Shown here: in pieces, positions 46,290 to 58,005 of the stretch
How positions within the stretch are numbered: the first letter of the stretch is position 1
How the letters are laid out: each line of letters opens with the position of its first letter
NCBI GenBank assembly: GCA_950295325.1
Contig: OX485805.1
Coordinates: 59,000,283-59,060,282, forward strand
Reading direction: 5' to 3'
From: Polytrichum commune
Lineage: Eukaryota > Streptophyta > Polytrichopsida > Polytrichales > Polytrichaceae
DNA length: 60,000 bases
Translations under genes and position numbers: made by a program
The notes under the pieces: generated by a model
Seen by the model: the letters and a program-made list of their open reading frames with translations, nothing else
The model's database searches: none
Told to the model about the DNA's origin: nothing

Positions 46290-46960
46290 ATCTAATACAC
46301 AATGGACGTGGATGGTGGTGATGGTGATGAGGTTGTCACATCACCATTGTCCATCACTCTGGAGAGGTGGGAGGACTATGTTAAAGTGATGGGACCATTG
46401 GGGGGGGGACCATGGGTGCAATGGGTCGGGACAGTATGGGTCCAAGCTAGTTTATATACAACGGAATATTTGGTGATGGTGGGAGTCTACGGAAGATGGA
46501 CACATCTCCAACTAGCTAAAACAAAACAAAAAGTTTCCAAAGAAAAAGGGTCACATGCCAAAAAAAAATTCTCCCAAAATAAACATTATGACAAAGGAGG
46601 AATCAAATTAAAAAAAGTGGGTGACTTCAAGGTAGGCATGGTGGAGGAAGCTTGGGGGAGGTGGTGGGCATGGCGCTAAGGTGGAGACATAGCATGGCCA
46701 ATAAGACAAAGTAGGACAACTTAATTCAAAAAAGAAAAGACATTCCATTTTATTTTTTCTTAAGCACCCCATGGGGGCATGGTGACGGGTCATGAGAAGC
46801 TTATGAGCATGGGGCTTGAGTATACATGCTTATGGTGGGTACACAAGGGCATAGACACATGCATGGGGTGCATGAGTGTACGGGGTTGGGTTCTTCTGGG
46901 ATATTACTTCATATGCACATGTGCAATGGGCCATGATGGTATAGGTTCAAGCTAGTTGAA
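46290..46960. repeat. Dispersed repeat, copy 2 (related to 11520-11960)
   Basis: It shares ordered blocks with 11520-11960, including GATGGTGATG..GTTGTCAC, CCATTGTCCA, an A-rich core, GACGGGTCATG and a CAAGCTAGTTG tail. The open frame 46302-46679 has Gly/Trp-rich, low-complexity content and no domain, so I treat it as repeat sequence. Confidence 0.4.
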
Positions 46961-48100
46961 TGCATCCATGTACATGCACACGCTAACCTAGTGGGGCCAA
47001 GGATTCGTGCCACTTGAGTATATCATAGGTGAAAACATTGGGACTCCTTATAAGTCATAGATAAAATAGTTTATATTTGAGTCGTATAGTAGGACCCTCC
47101 ATTAAAATTGCACATGTAAACATGATTACGATGCTATTGAAACAAATGTTTTGGCTATATTTTGATCCTTAAACCATTTCTTATATGAGTTCAACATCAA
47201 TTTCTTGTTCTTTCCATTGCATTTCAATATCGAAACATTCAACTAGGGGGATCCACATATCTCCCATATATATTTTCAATGCATATATGTAGATCCACCC
47301 ATAGGATTGAGTTAACTAAAATGTCTAGATATTAAATTAACCCAATCTTTACTTAAATAAGATTTTCCAATTCTTTTGATCTCTTGGTGCTCAAGTTTTT
47401 AGCTTGTAGTTAAAAGGCTTCATAAAATGTTAAGAGAATAAAACACTCTTTTCTAATTCCCTTTGTATATGATTGCCATTGTGGCTATAACATTACTATT
47501 GGCTACAACACGCCACATACACTAAGGCTATCTACATAGTTATTTGCTCAACTTTTTATGCTTGATTTGGGTGTTCAAATGTTATCACTAAGTTAGGCGA
47601 GCCTTAAACAAGCAATGTTAGTTCTGCACCCATTCTCATAGGATATGAAACACACACTTCAATTTCAGTGCAAAATGATTAGCAATTCCGAATCTTACTT
47701 GTAACCATTTTTTCTCATAAAATTTGGAGTTCATATGAAATTTATCTAATTCATTGTCAAAGTAAATATTCTCTTTTGTATTAGATTATCATGTAGCTCC
47801 CTCAAATTATATTGACTATATAAACCTAGAGTGATTAACAGAATTTGAACAGTCAATCCACTCTTGTATGGATACAAGTCTTTTTGGTGTCCATTTTCAG
47901 ATCCATGCCTAGCCACACACCACTCAAAATATAGGTGTCTGCTTAATATTAGTAACCGAGTTAGGCCCACCTACCTTAGCGATTTTTCCAACTTTGACCA
48001 AAACATGGAAGTGTGCCCTCAATCTCTAGGGCCTAGACTTTGTATATACATTAATGAGGATGAACATACAGTCTGGAGGCCCTTATAGAGTGCGCGACTG
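46961..48100. other. Intergenic region upstream of the lumenal protein gene
   Basis: AT-rich, no recognised gene. It probably includes the promoter of the gene starting at 48621. Confidence 0.4.
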
Positions 48101-48620
48101 GAGTTACTCAGGCAGGGGTAAGCTATTCTCTCTCCTCTCTCTTTGCTATCTACTTCCCCGCTCTCTGGCTATGGCTATGGCCCCCCTCATTCACTCAGAT
48201 CCGTCCGGCTCGCACAATTTCGATTCACCTCTACTAGAATTACAGCATTGAAGGCTACCACAATATCTGACCTGTGTATGTACGTCGAATCTCTTGCCTT
48301 CTTCCAAATTTATCTGCATTTGAGGTATGCTTTTGGCTCGTTCTAAGCTCCATGCTCTCAGTTTTACTTCAGTTGCAGTGTTGGGATCAGAGTCTCTCGT
48401 TTTGATTCTTAGGGTTACGATTCTGGGTCACGGTGATTAATAACTTCTCTTTCCCTTTTGGGTGTTACCCAGAAATTGAGAATTTGAAATGTGGGCCAAA
48501 TTGGAGTTAACCTGCATTTTGCATTGAGGATCTAGGTAAGCAGCTGCTCTGTTTTTGAGCAAGTAGTTGGAAGGTTGCAGGTTGATTGGAATTGGAGGAC
48601 GAGTGAGGTGAATTGGAGCC
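48101..48620 (+). promoter_or_regulatory. Core promoter and 5' leader of the lumenal protein gene
   Basis: A pyrimidine-rich patch (TATTCTCTCTCCTCTCTCTTTG at 48123-48144) resembles a plant Y patch near a transcription start. The sequence then becomes more GC-rich up to the ATG at 48621. A possible leader donor is GAG|GTATGC at about 48323. The start site itself is inferred. Confidence 0.4.
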
Positions 48621-50740
48621 ATGGCGATCACAAGTTGCAAGTCCCTTCTTGGAACTGGGTTATCATCGCCCTCTGCAATTGATTTTGTTTCGAGGCCTGG
48701 AAGAGTTGTGCAGGTGATGTTCTGGCATTTGGATGAGCAATATTCACCTTGTTGTGGACATTCACTTGAGTTGATTACATTTTTTCTCTTCTGAATTGGT
48801 CAATCTGTTGGTGACAGAATATCGGCTCAAAGAGGTTGCAGGATGCCACACAAAACTGCGTCATGTGCTACTCTAAAGATAACGTTACCTCGGATAATGT
48901 GGATAAAAATGTGGTAAGCATTTTCTGGAGCATATGGAAAATTTCTAGACATTGTCCTTTGATCATGCCATGGTATTTTCTTGAACTCGTTTGTGTTCGA
49001 TCGACAGAGTAAACAAGGTGAAAAGTTGGCATGGTTGGAAGGAGTTAGCCGTGGTGGAGTGGGAGCTGTTTTGGGCATTGGCATTGGTGCAGTTTGCCTT
49101 GCATTGCCAGCATTTGCTGATTTTCTGGTACACACTTTTAACACTTTAGCATGTGTTGTCCCTTGACTATTGACGTTCTTACAGTAGAAATTCCTAGCTT
49201 GACATGAATGGTTGATGATAGAGTAGCACTGATAATAATGCATTATGCAACCAGAATGTTTTATTTAGGATTTTAATCCTCTGATCTGCTTGTTCAGGTT
49301 GGTGTTCTCTTTGCAGTATGATTTTACAGGTGTTGCCCTAATTATCCTCAGCATATCATCTAAGAAACAGTGCCTTCTAAATTGTCAAGAATGAAAGGCA
49401 TAGTGTGGTTTGATTTCAGAGCTATGACCATGCTGACCTGCGCGGGAGGGATATGTCTGGACAAGATCTTCATGGAGCAGTCTTTGCAGGTATGACCTTC
49501 ACATTTGAATCGGACAGGTCTAAGACAGATCAATGACCCTCTGACTTGAGGGCTAATTGAAATATTCTGGCTAAGAGAAGTGATGGATGAGTTTATCGTT
49601 GACATCTGTGATTACAATTATCGTATGTACAATCTCTTCTTGACGGAATGATCTGCTGGGAGGTCTGAAACGATTGTTCAGCTTGTGACTGCAGGAAGAT
49701 CAACTTAAAGGGGTCAAATTTAGACGGTTCCACAGACACATTTGCAGGCTTTGAAGGCAGCAACTTACAAGATAGCAGCTGGTTAGCTTATCCCCTTTTT
49801 CTTGAAGCATGTCAAATTTGATCAAAACCATCATGTTGGTTGGCATCTAACAAATGTTATTTTGCAAGTTTGCGAAGGTGAAGAATTTTTCCTTTGTCCA
49901 ATCAAGTATGATCAAATTATTAATGTGAAGTACTTTATAAGCATCATCCAGATGGTATTCAGGTTCAAGGTTGCCACCAATAGTGTCAATGGACATTCTA
50001 GAAAAACTTTTTGAGGCTTTGAAGTGGTTTTATTTTCTGTACTTAATTTGGAGTGTGTGCCTTGCTGGCTACGTGGGAGGACTCTTCAGATACCCAAACT
50101 GAGGCTGTTTTTTTATCTTGAATTGTGACAGGGTGAGAGCATTTGCAGATCGTGTGGTATTTCGAGGTGCAAATCTAGAAAATGGTAAAGCTCACCTTTT
50201 CCCCCCAGAGTTTGCTTCTGTGATGTTGATTGTTTTGAACTTGCAAATATTGGTATTCTCTGTTGGACGGGGTTTTTTTATGATCTACATTCTAGACTTT
50301 AAGCATTAATTGACAGTCTATTTTGCTCAAGAAGGATGCTATCTGGAGGATCGATTCTTCATAAGGATGCAATGCAACATCTGATTTGCCGAAATTCATT
50401 GTTGTTGGCAGCAAATTTCACAGATGCAGTTCTTAGTGGATCTCAATTTGATGGTAAATTCTGCCACCTGCCTGAATTTCTCATCTACATACCTGCTTAG
50501 AAATTTAAACTTAGTGTTATTCAGGCTTCCAGTTAACTCTCAAGGCTGCAGAACCGGTCAGGCCACTTATAACAGTTTAATCATAATTCTTTGTTGATTG
50601 AACTTGCAGGAGCAGACATTACAGGAGCTGATTTTACAGATGCACTTATAGACAATTTTCAACGTCTAAAGATGTGTAAGAAAGCTAAAGGCACTAATCC
50701 TAGCACTGGTATTGAAACAAGAAGTAGTTTATTCTGTTGA
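48621..50740 (+). CDS. Thylakoid-lumen pentapeptide-repeat protein (TL15/TL17/TL20 type)
   Basis: Eight exons: 48621-48713, 48818-48913, 49008-49127, 49420-49517 (or 49489), 49695-49781, 50132-50184, 50412-50453 and 50610-50740 (TGA), about 239 residues. The first 80 residues look like a plastid transit peptide. Residues about 81-101 (VGAVLGIGIGAVCLALPAFA|D) form a hydrophobic thylakoid-transfer segment with an AxA cleavage site; SRGG precedes it rather than the twin Arg. Then come pentapeptide repeats: YDHADLRGRDMSGQDLHGA, INLKGSNLDG, VVFRGANLEN, NFTDAVLSGSQFDGADITGA and DFTDALID. The C-terminus MCKKAKGTNPSTGIETRSSL-FC is characteristic of the plant lumenal proteins. Function in the lumen is unknown for this family. 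The exon 4/5 join needs the later donor at 49518 to stay in frame; the stronger-looking donor at 49490 would give a stop. Confidence 0.85.
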
Positions 50741-51079
50741 TAAACCTTTTAAATGCAAGTACATGTGGTAACAGTAGGCAACCTTATTCTGTTCACAAGA
50801 GAACAGGTAATCATGTACACTAGAGGTTTGAGGGTTCACTTGAGTTTTGTTTCTGTGCGGAATATCTTTTTTTTCACAACTCAAATGCAATATTAGTATA
50901 CTTTAGATGCTGCCTTCTCACTATGACCTCTCAAGTGCTGTTTCTGTTCCTATATTGTGGATTGGTGCTTTTAATTTCTGAATGTCATGATTTAACTGGC
51001 AGGGCGCTTCAGTTTCAGCAAAATATTCTAATGTGAAATCAATCACAATCAAAGGTTTTTTCCCTCAACATGTCACATC

Positions 51080-51770
51080 ATAAGCTCGGCCAACCACTTG
51101 CATTGATACATTCAGAACAAACGAGGATTAAGAGGAAAATGTCGCAACATTTTCACTGTATTGGTATTAGACTTGGGGACATACCAAGATTCCTTCCATT
51201 CATGACATTCTTTTGCATCCTCGAGTTCATTCTTGAACTGATAATAGCCATTCTTGCATGCACGAATAATTTTGTAGCTTAAACCCAACTTCTTCACCAT
51301 TTTTTTGGCCTCATAATTTGATTTTGGGCAAATATTTTCATTTGGAAGTAAATCATGTTTTAACAATTTCAATAATTCATCAACACATACATTTGGAACA
51401 TCAAAATGGTGCATATATTGAGGAGCATAAGAACCGCTTGCAACCGGTTGGTAGGGTTGTCCTTGAATAATGGTGTTCTGATTTCCTTCAATAATTCTTC
51501 CATATTCTCAACGTTGTCATCATTATCTTCTTCATCCAAAGATGGTTCTACATTGGCCAATTCATCCAAGTCTTCATTAACGTCATGAATTTTTTCTTCC
51601 ATTTTTCTCTCATTTGGAATGGTATTAATCCATTCGGGTAAACCATCATACCTCCTAAAACATTTGTCGACCATCCACATTACCTCCATTTCTTCATCAT
51701 TATCTTGCATCATTTCTACAATTTTTCTAGTGTCATGTCTCCATCTACTTTTCTTTCCATATCATTGTCT
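51080..51770 (-). pseudogene. CACTA (En/Spm) transposase remnant, TnpD/Transposase_21 type
   Basis: Minus strand: RHDTRKIVEMMQDND, an acidic region (LDEEDNDDNVENMEELLK), then EIRTPLFKDNPTNRLQAVL. After a frameshift near 51390 it reads HFDVPNVCVDELLKLLKHDL, LPNENICPKSNYEAKKMVKK, LGLSYKIIRACKNG, a CHEWKESWYV cysteine region and MLRHFPLNPRL. This order (PLF....R..A.L.LLN, LLP..N..P.S.YEAKK....LGL.Y..I.AC) is that of plant CACTA transposases before their catalytic region. No CACTA ends are visible. Confidence 0.75.
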
Positions 51771-51839
51771 CCTCATACTATTATGTAGCTCCCTTCTTGT
51801 GTTGCCACACATATGTTTTTTTGGTGCAATGTAAATTTT

Positions 51840-54800
51840 ATTGTTCACCTCTTAAATACACATTAAGAATTAGAAAACATAACAAGTGTTTTTAGTCAAA
51901 ACATTGTTTATACACCCAAACTCCATACCCTACAAGCTGAACCATATCCATTGGCACCAAAACTATGTTTAAATATGTATTTGTACATCTTTCAACTCAA
52001 GATAGGTTCAAAATGTATAAACCCCAAGGTTTTTGTAAACCCCAAGGTTACCAATCAAAGCACTTAGTATTGATCATCAATGTCAATATGACATACCTAT
52101 ACCCTAGTATACTCTTAACCTTTAATTCTACCCTTCAAACTTTAAATTCCATAACTTATATCCATCACCTAAAACTAGTGTTTCATTTTTTATTCTAGAG
52201 GTCGGAGGCGGCATTATAAAATGTTTTTAAGAAATTTTTCATCAAAGACATCAATCCGTGAGGTCCTTTATGGCAAATCATTATCAAAAACACTCCCCTC
52301 TTCTAAGATCAGTTCTTCGAGCTCTTCTCCGCCCAGTATTAATCCAAGAATGAAGACATTGTGAATGCAAACCACCAATCATGACTTGTCCGGCGTGCCA
52401 TGTGGTTCGATATGTATTCCAATATTTGTCAGTTTGTGTGGCAACACTCAAGGGCTTAGACACTCCCATTGAGTTTAGATGTACTAATGCCATTTGATAA
52501 TATGAAAGAAATGGCGAAGTTGAGCGTGTTTATATTTTCCCTACAGGCCTGGACTGAATGTAGTCGTGAATTTATAATAAAAAACATTAAAAAATGCCTC
52601 AAAATTTGCCGAGTATTTTAAAATAAATCAAAAAGAAATACACAACTACCTATAACCCTCAACTTAAGAGAATTAAAGGATACATGATATAAGAGAATGA
52701 CCTAATTGAAGTTTCAAACCCATAAATATACAAATTTTGATTTAAGAATTATAGGAGAACTCATAATTAACTAAACTTCAATTGATTTGAAATTTAAAGA
52801 GATTTCATATAATTACGTTACCCTAAAATCATGCCCTAAACCCTCTACTATGTACAGTAAGGATCAAAACTTAAACCCTGGAACCAATAGCCAAATGTAT
52901 TTATGAAGGTTTAGTATTTTGTAATGGCCAACCTAAAGGTCCAAAACAATAGGCTAAATTTAAACTATGTCTTTATACTACACGACTACTAGAAGTTGGA
53001 CTCATGTTATACAAAGTGATATGTTTCCTCACATTTCACTCAATATTGGAGATATGCATCGCACATGTAATTCTATGAATTGAACCTTAAACTCTAAATC
53101 TTACGCATACGTCTAAAATATTAAATAAAATCATATAGGCACCTACACGACCTTAGTTGTACAGTGATATGTTGAAATGATCAAACATCTTGCTACAAGT
53201 TATGGGCCACTATGGTACTCTAGGTATCATTATGACTTCACGGCGCATTATGTTCGCATCTTAATAAACTTTGGTTTCTAAATATTAGTATAACTTCATA
53301 ACACCCATTCATATATTATCAATTTTGTGAATCCATCTCTCACATCTAGGTCCAAATTATTAAATTTAATGTATGATTTATTATGGCCCACTCATAGGTC
53401 ATGATATTACATGATATATTATATTTGATTCATAATTCATGATAAATGCTAGACTTATTGTGGCATACTGATACTTGAAAACCATAAATCAAGTATTATT
53501 TCAGGTCATATTTTAGATTTATTATACATTCACAGAATCAAATCAACAAATATTTTGAGCCTAGTATTAACATCATGGCCTATAAGTGGACCTTATGAAC
53601 CCGACTTCTTATGGACTTGTCATTTTCATTGATACATAGCTCATACATAGATGAATTTTATTTTTTGTATGTGAACTTCACAATCAAAATATCAATTATA
53701 TAAAGTTTGTCATGGTTCAAATTTTATACATGGTCCAAAATCCTTAAATTAAAATTATAAACTTATAGTATGGATCTAGGACCTACTGAAGACCCTAATC
53801 ATTCGGATAACTCTAGGATGTCAATATTATATATATTTCTCCAATCGTTTGAAAGATCCATATCCATTCTTTAGACCCTAATATACTATAGGCATCAATC
53901 TTACACCTAGAGCCTAGAGTATTTGTGAAGGTTAAAATTCTTTTCATAGCCTAAACCTAGCTAAGAAATAAATGAAGTAATCAAATTTGATATTTATGTT
54001 ACCTCTATTAACATAGTCAAGTAAACAATTCTAGCCCAAACGCATAAGTTAATAACCAAATACTCTTAATTTGATGATTATTTAATTTGTCATTATATAT
54101 CATGACTTTATCATGTAATTGTGACTCCATGACACCCTAAATAATGTATTAGATGCTTGTGGTCTATGTTATGTTATTTTGTTATTAATGACATTTGGTT
54201 CACTCATGGATATGAAATAATGTAATTTCTCTCTTTAAAAACTCCAATACACCCTTAGCTACAAAGTTCTCTTTCACTAACTATTGTCATAAACATGTGT
54301 TAAAACATATTTAGCTAAAAAACATAATCACCTATTAGAACTCAAACAAAGAAATATAGTTGTACTTGTCAAAATTGTTAGAACCTATAATATTATCAAC
54401 TTTGAAAAAATATTAATCAATCACATTCAGTATTTAAATGATTACCACCTCCTAAAATTGAATTCCATAACAATTTGATGTGTCTTGGGGCTCAAGAAAG
54501 ACAAATAAGTTTCTAAGAGCAAGGGTTTACAAATAGGTCCAAAAAACATTGACAAAATTTGGCCAGCATGTGACTTTATAATCCCAAACCTTACCTGCAT
54601 CCTAAACCCTTTACTTCACAAATTAATACGCATCATACATATATCTTCACTAATTAGTGAAATATGTTTACATGTGATTATATTAAGAGGACCTCTTACA
54701 AAGCATGGTCAAATAATTTATTTATTTAGTAATAAATTAAATATGCAAAATAATTGTAAAAGGTCACATGAGTTCAATTCACAAAGTAGTATGCATTTAA

Positions 54801-55925
54801 CTCATCTCCTATTTCTATATGCCTTGAGACAATTATCATAACAAAACCCAATTCATTCATGTTCTAAGGTTTTGGGAACATGCTATACTCTCACACTATA
54901 ATACTAAATTTTTCACGCCCTTTGGAACCATTAATAAATCTTGCAACATTGCCCTTCTCCACACTTTCACTATGTACATATTAGCGTCTACTTTAAGGAC
55001 ATAACTTTTAAAATGTGGTACAAGACTTACCATCTTTCAATATTCTGACTTGGTGTATTGGGGACCCACAAATGGTAAAAGAATTTCATTAGATTTTGTA
55101 GAATCCATAGCAAATAAATTCCATCCCATCAATGAAATTTTGATATTTTCACTTCTCAAGTTTTTTTAAAAGGTTGAAAGTGATGAACTTTGGTATGGGA
55201 ATGTTGCACTATCATCCATCAAAGGCTTTGAACTTCCAACTTATTAATGTCAACTCCTCATTAATGTAACTTCTTTTCTTTAGATTTGGGGTTTTTGTTT
55301 CTTTAAAAAAACAATTGAATGGCTTCAACAAAAGGCCGTGTTTGTGCCTACATGAATGTATTAAATTTTACATCAAAATTCAATCAGTTCATTTATAAAA
55401 TGATATGAAATGATCAATAAAATTATCACATACCAATATGGATTTTGTGAACGCAGAATCTCGTTTATACCACTAGAGGTGTTTTTGTATGGTTGATCTT
55501 GACAAAAAAATTATCCTTGTGCACATATTGCAAGGGCATCAGTACTTTAACAAAAAAAATTTGTTTGCTTCTTTTTGCTCCGAGTTCCATAGCTTTAAGT
55601 CCAACATTGCGTGCCTTGATGTTGCATTCATTGTGAATTTACATTAAAGTGAATGAAGTTTGATTATTCCAAATGTGGATTTATATTATTGATTTAAAAA
55701 TGTGGACATAATTACACAATATATTCCCCAAAAACATCATTTGCCTCACATTTGTTGTCATTAGCCTTAAGAACTCAAAATGTGGGCTTATCTAAGTTAA
55801 AGTCCACATCTTCACTTAATGTTGTGACACATTCCTTGACACAGTGAACAACAATTAAATGCAGTGAATTATTTTTCGTGCCTAAATACCCATGATGTTA
55901 GCAAAATAATTATTAAATTTCAAAA
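51840..55925. other. AT-rich region without recognised genes
   Basis: No open frame of note. The minus frame 52284-52493 has no domain. The stretch has many ACCCTAAA-like and ACCTTAAAC phrases scattered at low density, probably old degraded repeats. Confidence 0.5.
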
Positions 55926-55930
55926 ATTGA

Positions 55931-56395
55931 AAGCGCCACGAGCTATCAATGGGGCCCTGGCGTGTTTTCTACTTGCACCCTAAATCCTAAACCCTAAACT
56001 ATCTTCTCAAACCCAACTTTACACAATTTTTCAAATCCTACTCTGCTCACTTCACAACTTTTGAAACCCTACTTTACACTTCAAACCTGTCAATCCTTTC
56101 AATTTCCTACACACAATGGAGATCTTATGGCTCCACATAAGAACCGCATGAAGCTTAAAATACCAAAAGCGCCACAACCTACAAGTGGGGGCCCTAGTGC
56201 GTTTTCTACTTGCACACTTCACAACTTCTCAAACCCTACTTTGTACACTTCATAACTTAGAAACCCTACTTTGCACACTTCAAAACTTAGAAATCCTACT
56301 TGCATACTTCACAACTTTTGAAACCTTACTTTAGCCTTCAAACTCTTCAATCCTTTCAACTTTCACAATGAAGATCTTATGACGTGCACAATGAC
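55931..56395. repeat. Direct repeat of about 236 bp (two copies)
   Basis: Copy 1 (55931-56160) and copy 2 (56167-56395) share AAGCGCCAC, GGGGCCCT..TG.GTTTTCTACTTGCAC, TTCACAACTTTTGAAACC.TACTTTA and a TCAATCCTTTCAA..TTC...CACAATG.AGATCTTATG end. Shorter CTTCA.AACTTAGAAA.CCTACTT units are repeated inside copy 2. Copy 1 also has CCTAAATCCTAAACCCTAAAC, a telomere-like phrase. Confidence 0.75.
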
Positions 56396-56539
56396 TTGCA
56401 AGGGCAAACGTGTGATTGAGGAGGTTCTTGAACACGAGCAACTTAGGCGGCAAAAATTAAAAGCCAACACTAGAGAAGTGGAATTATTGGGACTTCTAGC
56501 ATTAGTAGTGGCGGTCAAACCGGCTTCAAATTTGAAAAG
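56391..56539 (+). CDS. Small exon-like open frame, unrecognised
   Basis: ATG 56391 opens 49 codons ending at a good donor (AAAAG|GTAAAC). It codes a charged helix, MTCKGKRVIEEVLEHEQLRR then QKLKANTREVELLGLLALVV. The pattern (E.LR..KL..N...+..LGLL.L) recalls the helix found in some plant B3-domain and transposon-associated proteins, but it is too short for assignment. I cannot find a following exon. It starts at the end of the second direct-repeat copy, and could be chance or a first exon. Confidence 0.3.
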
Positions 56540-57423
56540 GTAAACCTATTCTCTAATCAAAGTTGATGTTATATTTGTGGTTGTTAGTCTAGATTTGAAA
56601 TTGTTGTGCTTTGAAAGTTATCACCAAATTTGTCTCCCTTACCGCAAAATCTTTGTCGCAACTACTGAGGTCTGCTCTACGACTCTAGTTGCAACTATAC
56701 AAGCTCATGATTCCCACTACCGATTGCGCCCATTGAGCTCTTAGGGGTTGGTCTTGGTTGTAACATTTGAACTCCATTTTGGGTAAGAATTTCGCCTTGT
56801 CAGTTTCTCCATTATCTCTCCCTATGTCATTGTTTTCATTTAGATCTCAACCTTCTTTAAGCAATCAAACAACTCATGTTAGTTTGGAATCCCAACTTAT
56901 GTTAGCTTAGCTTATATCAACTTAGCTCACCCTCAAAGTTGATATCACCCTTGGATTTTGTAGAAGGTAGAGCATTAGATTGCTCGTAGTCAATAGAAAT
57001 ATAAAGGAAGAAGCCTAAGAAATAATAAGGTTAAAATAAAACTACTATGCTAGTTCGAAGGGGGATACGAGTTATCCCATATTATTTGTGTGAACCAATG
57101 AAGAGAAGAAAAACAATAAAAGGCAAAGCAAGGAGAACATGAGACCATCTTACTCCAAGCATTTTTCATATGCCTTTGTATAGGTGTCTATGCTTGTGCA
57201 AACTTATCTCCTATTCATTCCAATAGATTATGGGCCCATCATGCAAGTGAAGTGCCTAGAGATTTGATTGCATTTGAGTTTGCAGAGTGAATCTTGAAGA
57301 GTTGACGCTTCGGAGCGTTGGAGGGGTCCGAGGGCGCATTTTGTTATTGTAAGTATTTTTTTGTTTTTTTTGTTTTTGCTTGAATGTATGTTTGATGCAA
57401 GAGCATGTGATTTGGATTTGTTG
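56540..57423. other. Upstream part of copia D, LTR not delimited
   Basis: No gene recognised. By position it should contain the left LTR and primer site of the copia D element whose gag starts at 58006, but I see no certain LTR ends or primer motif. Confidence 0.3.
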
Positions 57424-57840
57424 AGTGTTGAGAGGTTTATTTGAGAGGTTTGGAGGTGTTTAGACTTCAAGCATTTGAATTGAGTGTTTTCAGTGTTCTG
57501 AAAGTTTCTTTAAGAGCTTTAAAGGTGTTTAGACTCTAATAGTACATTGAAAGACTTGAATGGTGAGAGATTTATTTGAGAGGTTTGGAAATATTTAGAC
57601 TTTAAAACATTTGAATTGAATGTTTTAAGCGTTTAAGAGTTTTTTTGAGAAGTTTGAAGGTGTTTAGACTCTAATAGCACATGACTTGAGAGACTTGAGT
57701 GTTGAGAAACTTATTTAAGAGGTTTGGAGGTGTTTAAATTTTAAAACATTTGACTTCAATGTTTTGAACGTTCAAGAATTTTTTTGAAAGCTTTAATAGC
57801 ACATGATTTGAGAGGCTTGAATTTTGAGAAAATTCTTTGA
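57424..57840 (+). repeat. Tandem repeat (~138-bp unit, three copies) in the copia D leader
   Basis: Units begin at about 57424, 57561 and 57699, with a partial fourth at 57822. Each has TTGAGA..TTTATTTGAGAGGTTTGG, GTGTTTAGACT, ACATTTGAATTGA.TGTTTT and TAGCACATGA.TTGAGAG.CTTGA blocks. It sits between the presumed LTR and gag, an untranslated-leader position. Confidence 0.75.
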
Positions 57841-58005
57841 GAATGTAAGATGCATTTGAGTTCAAGAGATCTCATTTGAGTGATTTGAGTGTCCTTAGAA
57901 CTTTCTTGAGTTGTAGGAGATCTAACTTGAGATATTTAAAAATGTAAGACATTCATGGTGAAATATATATTATTTGAGTATTTTGAGCATATATCCAAGC
58001 ATACG

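Noticed and set aside
46302-46679. 125-codon plus frame rich in Gly, Trp and Lys
   Set aside because: It lies in a dispersed repeat whose other copy (11.5 kb) does not keep the frame.
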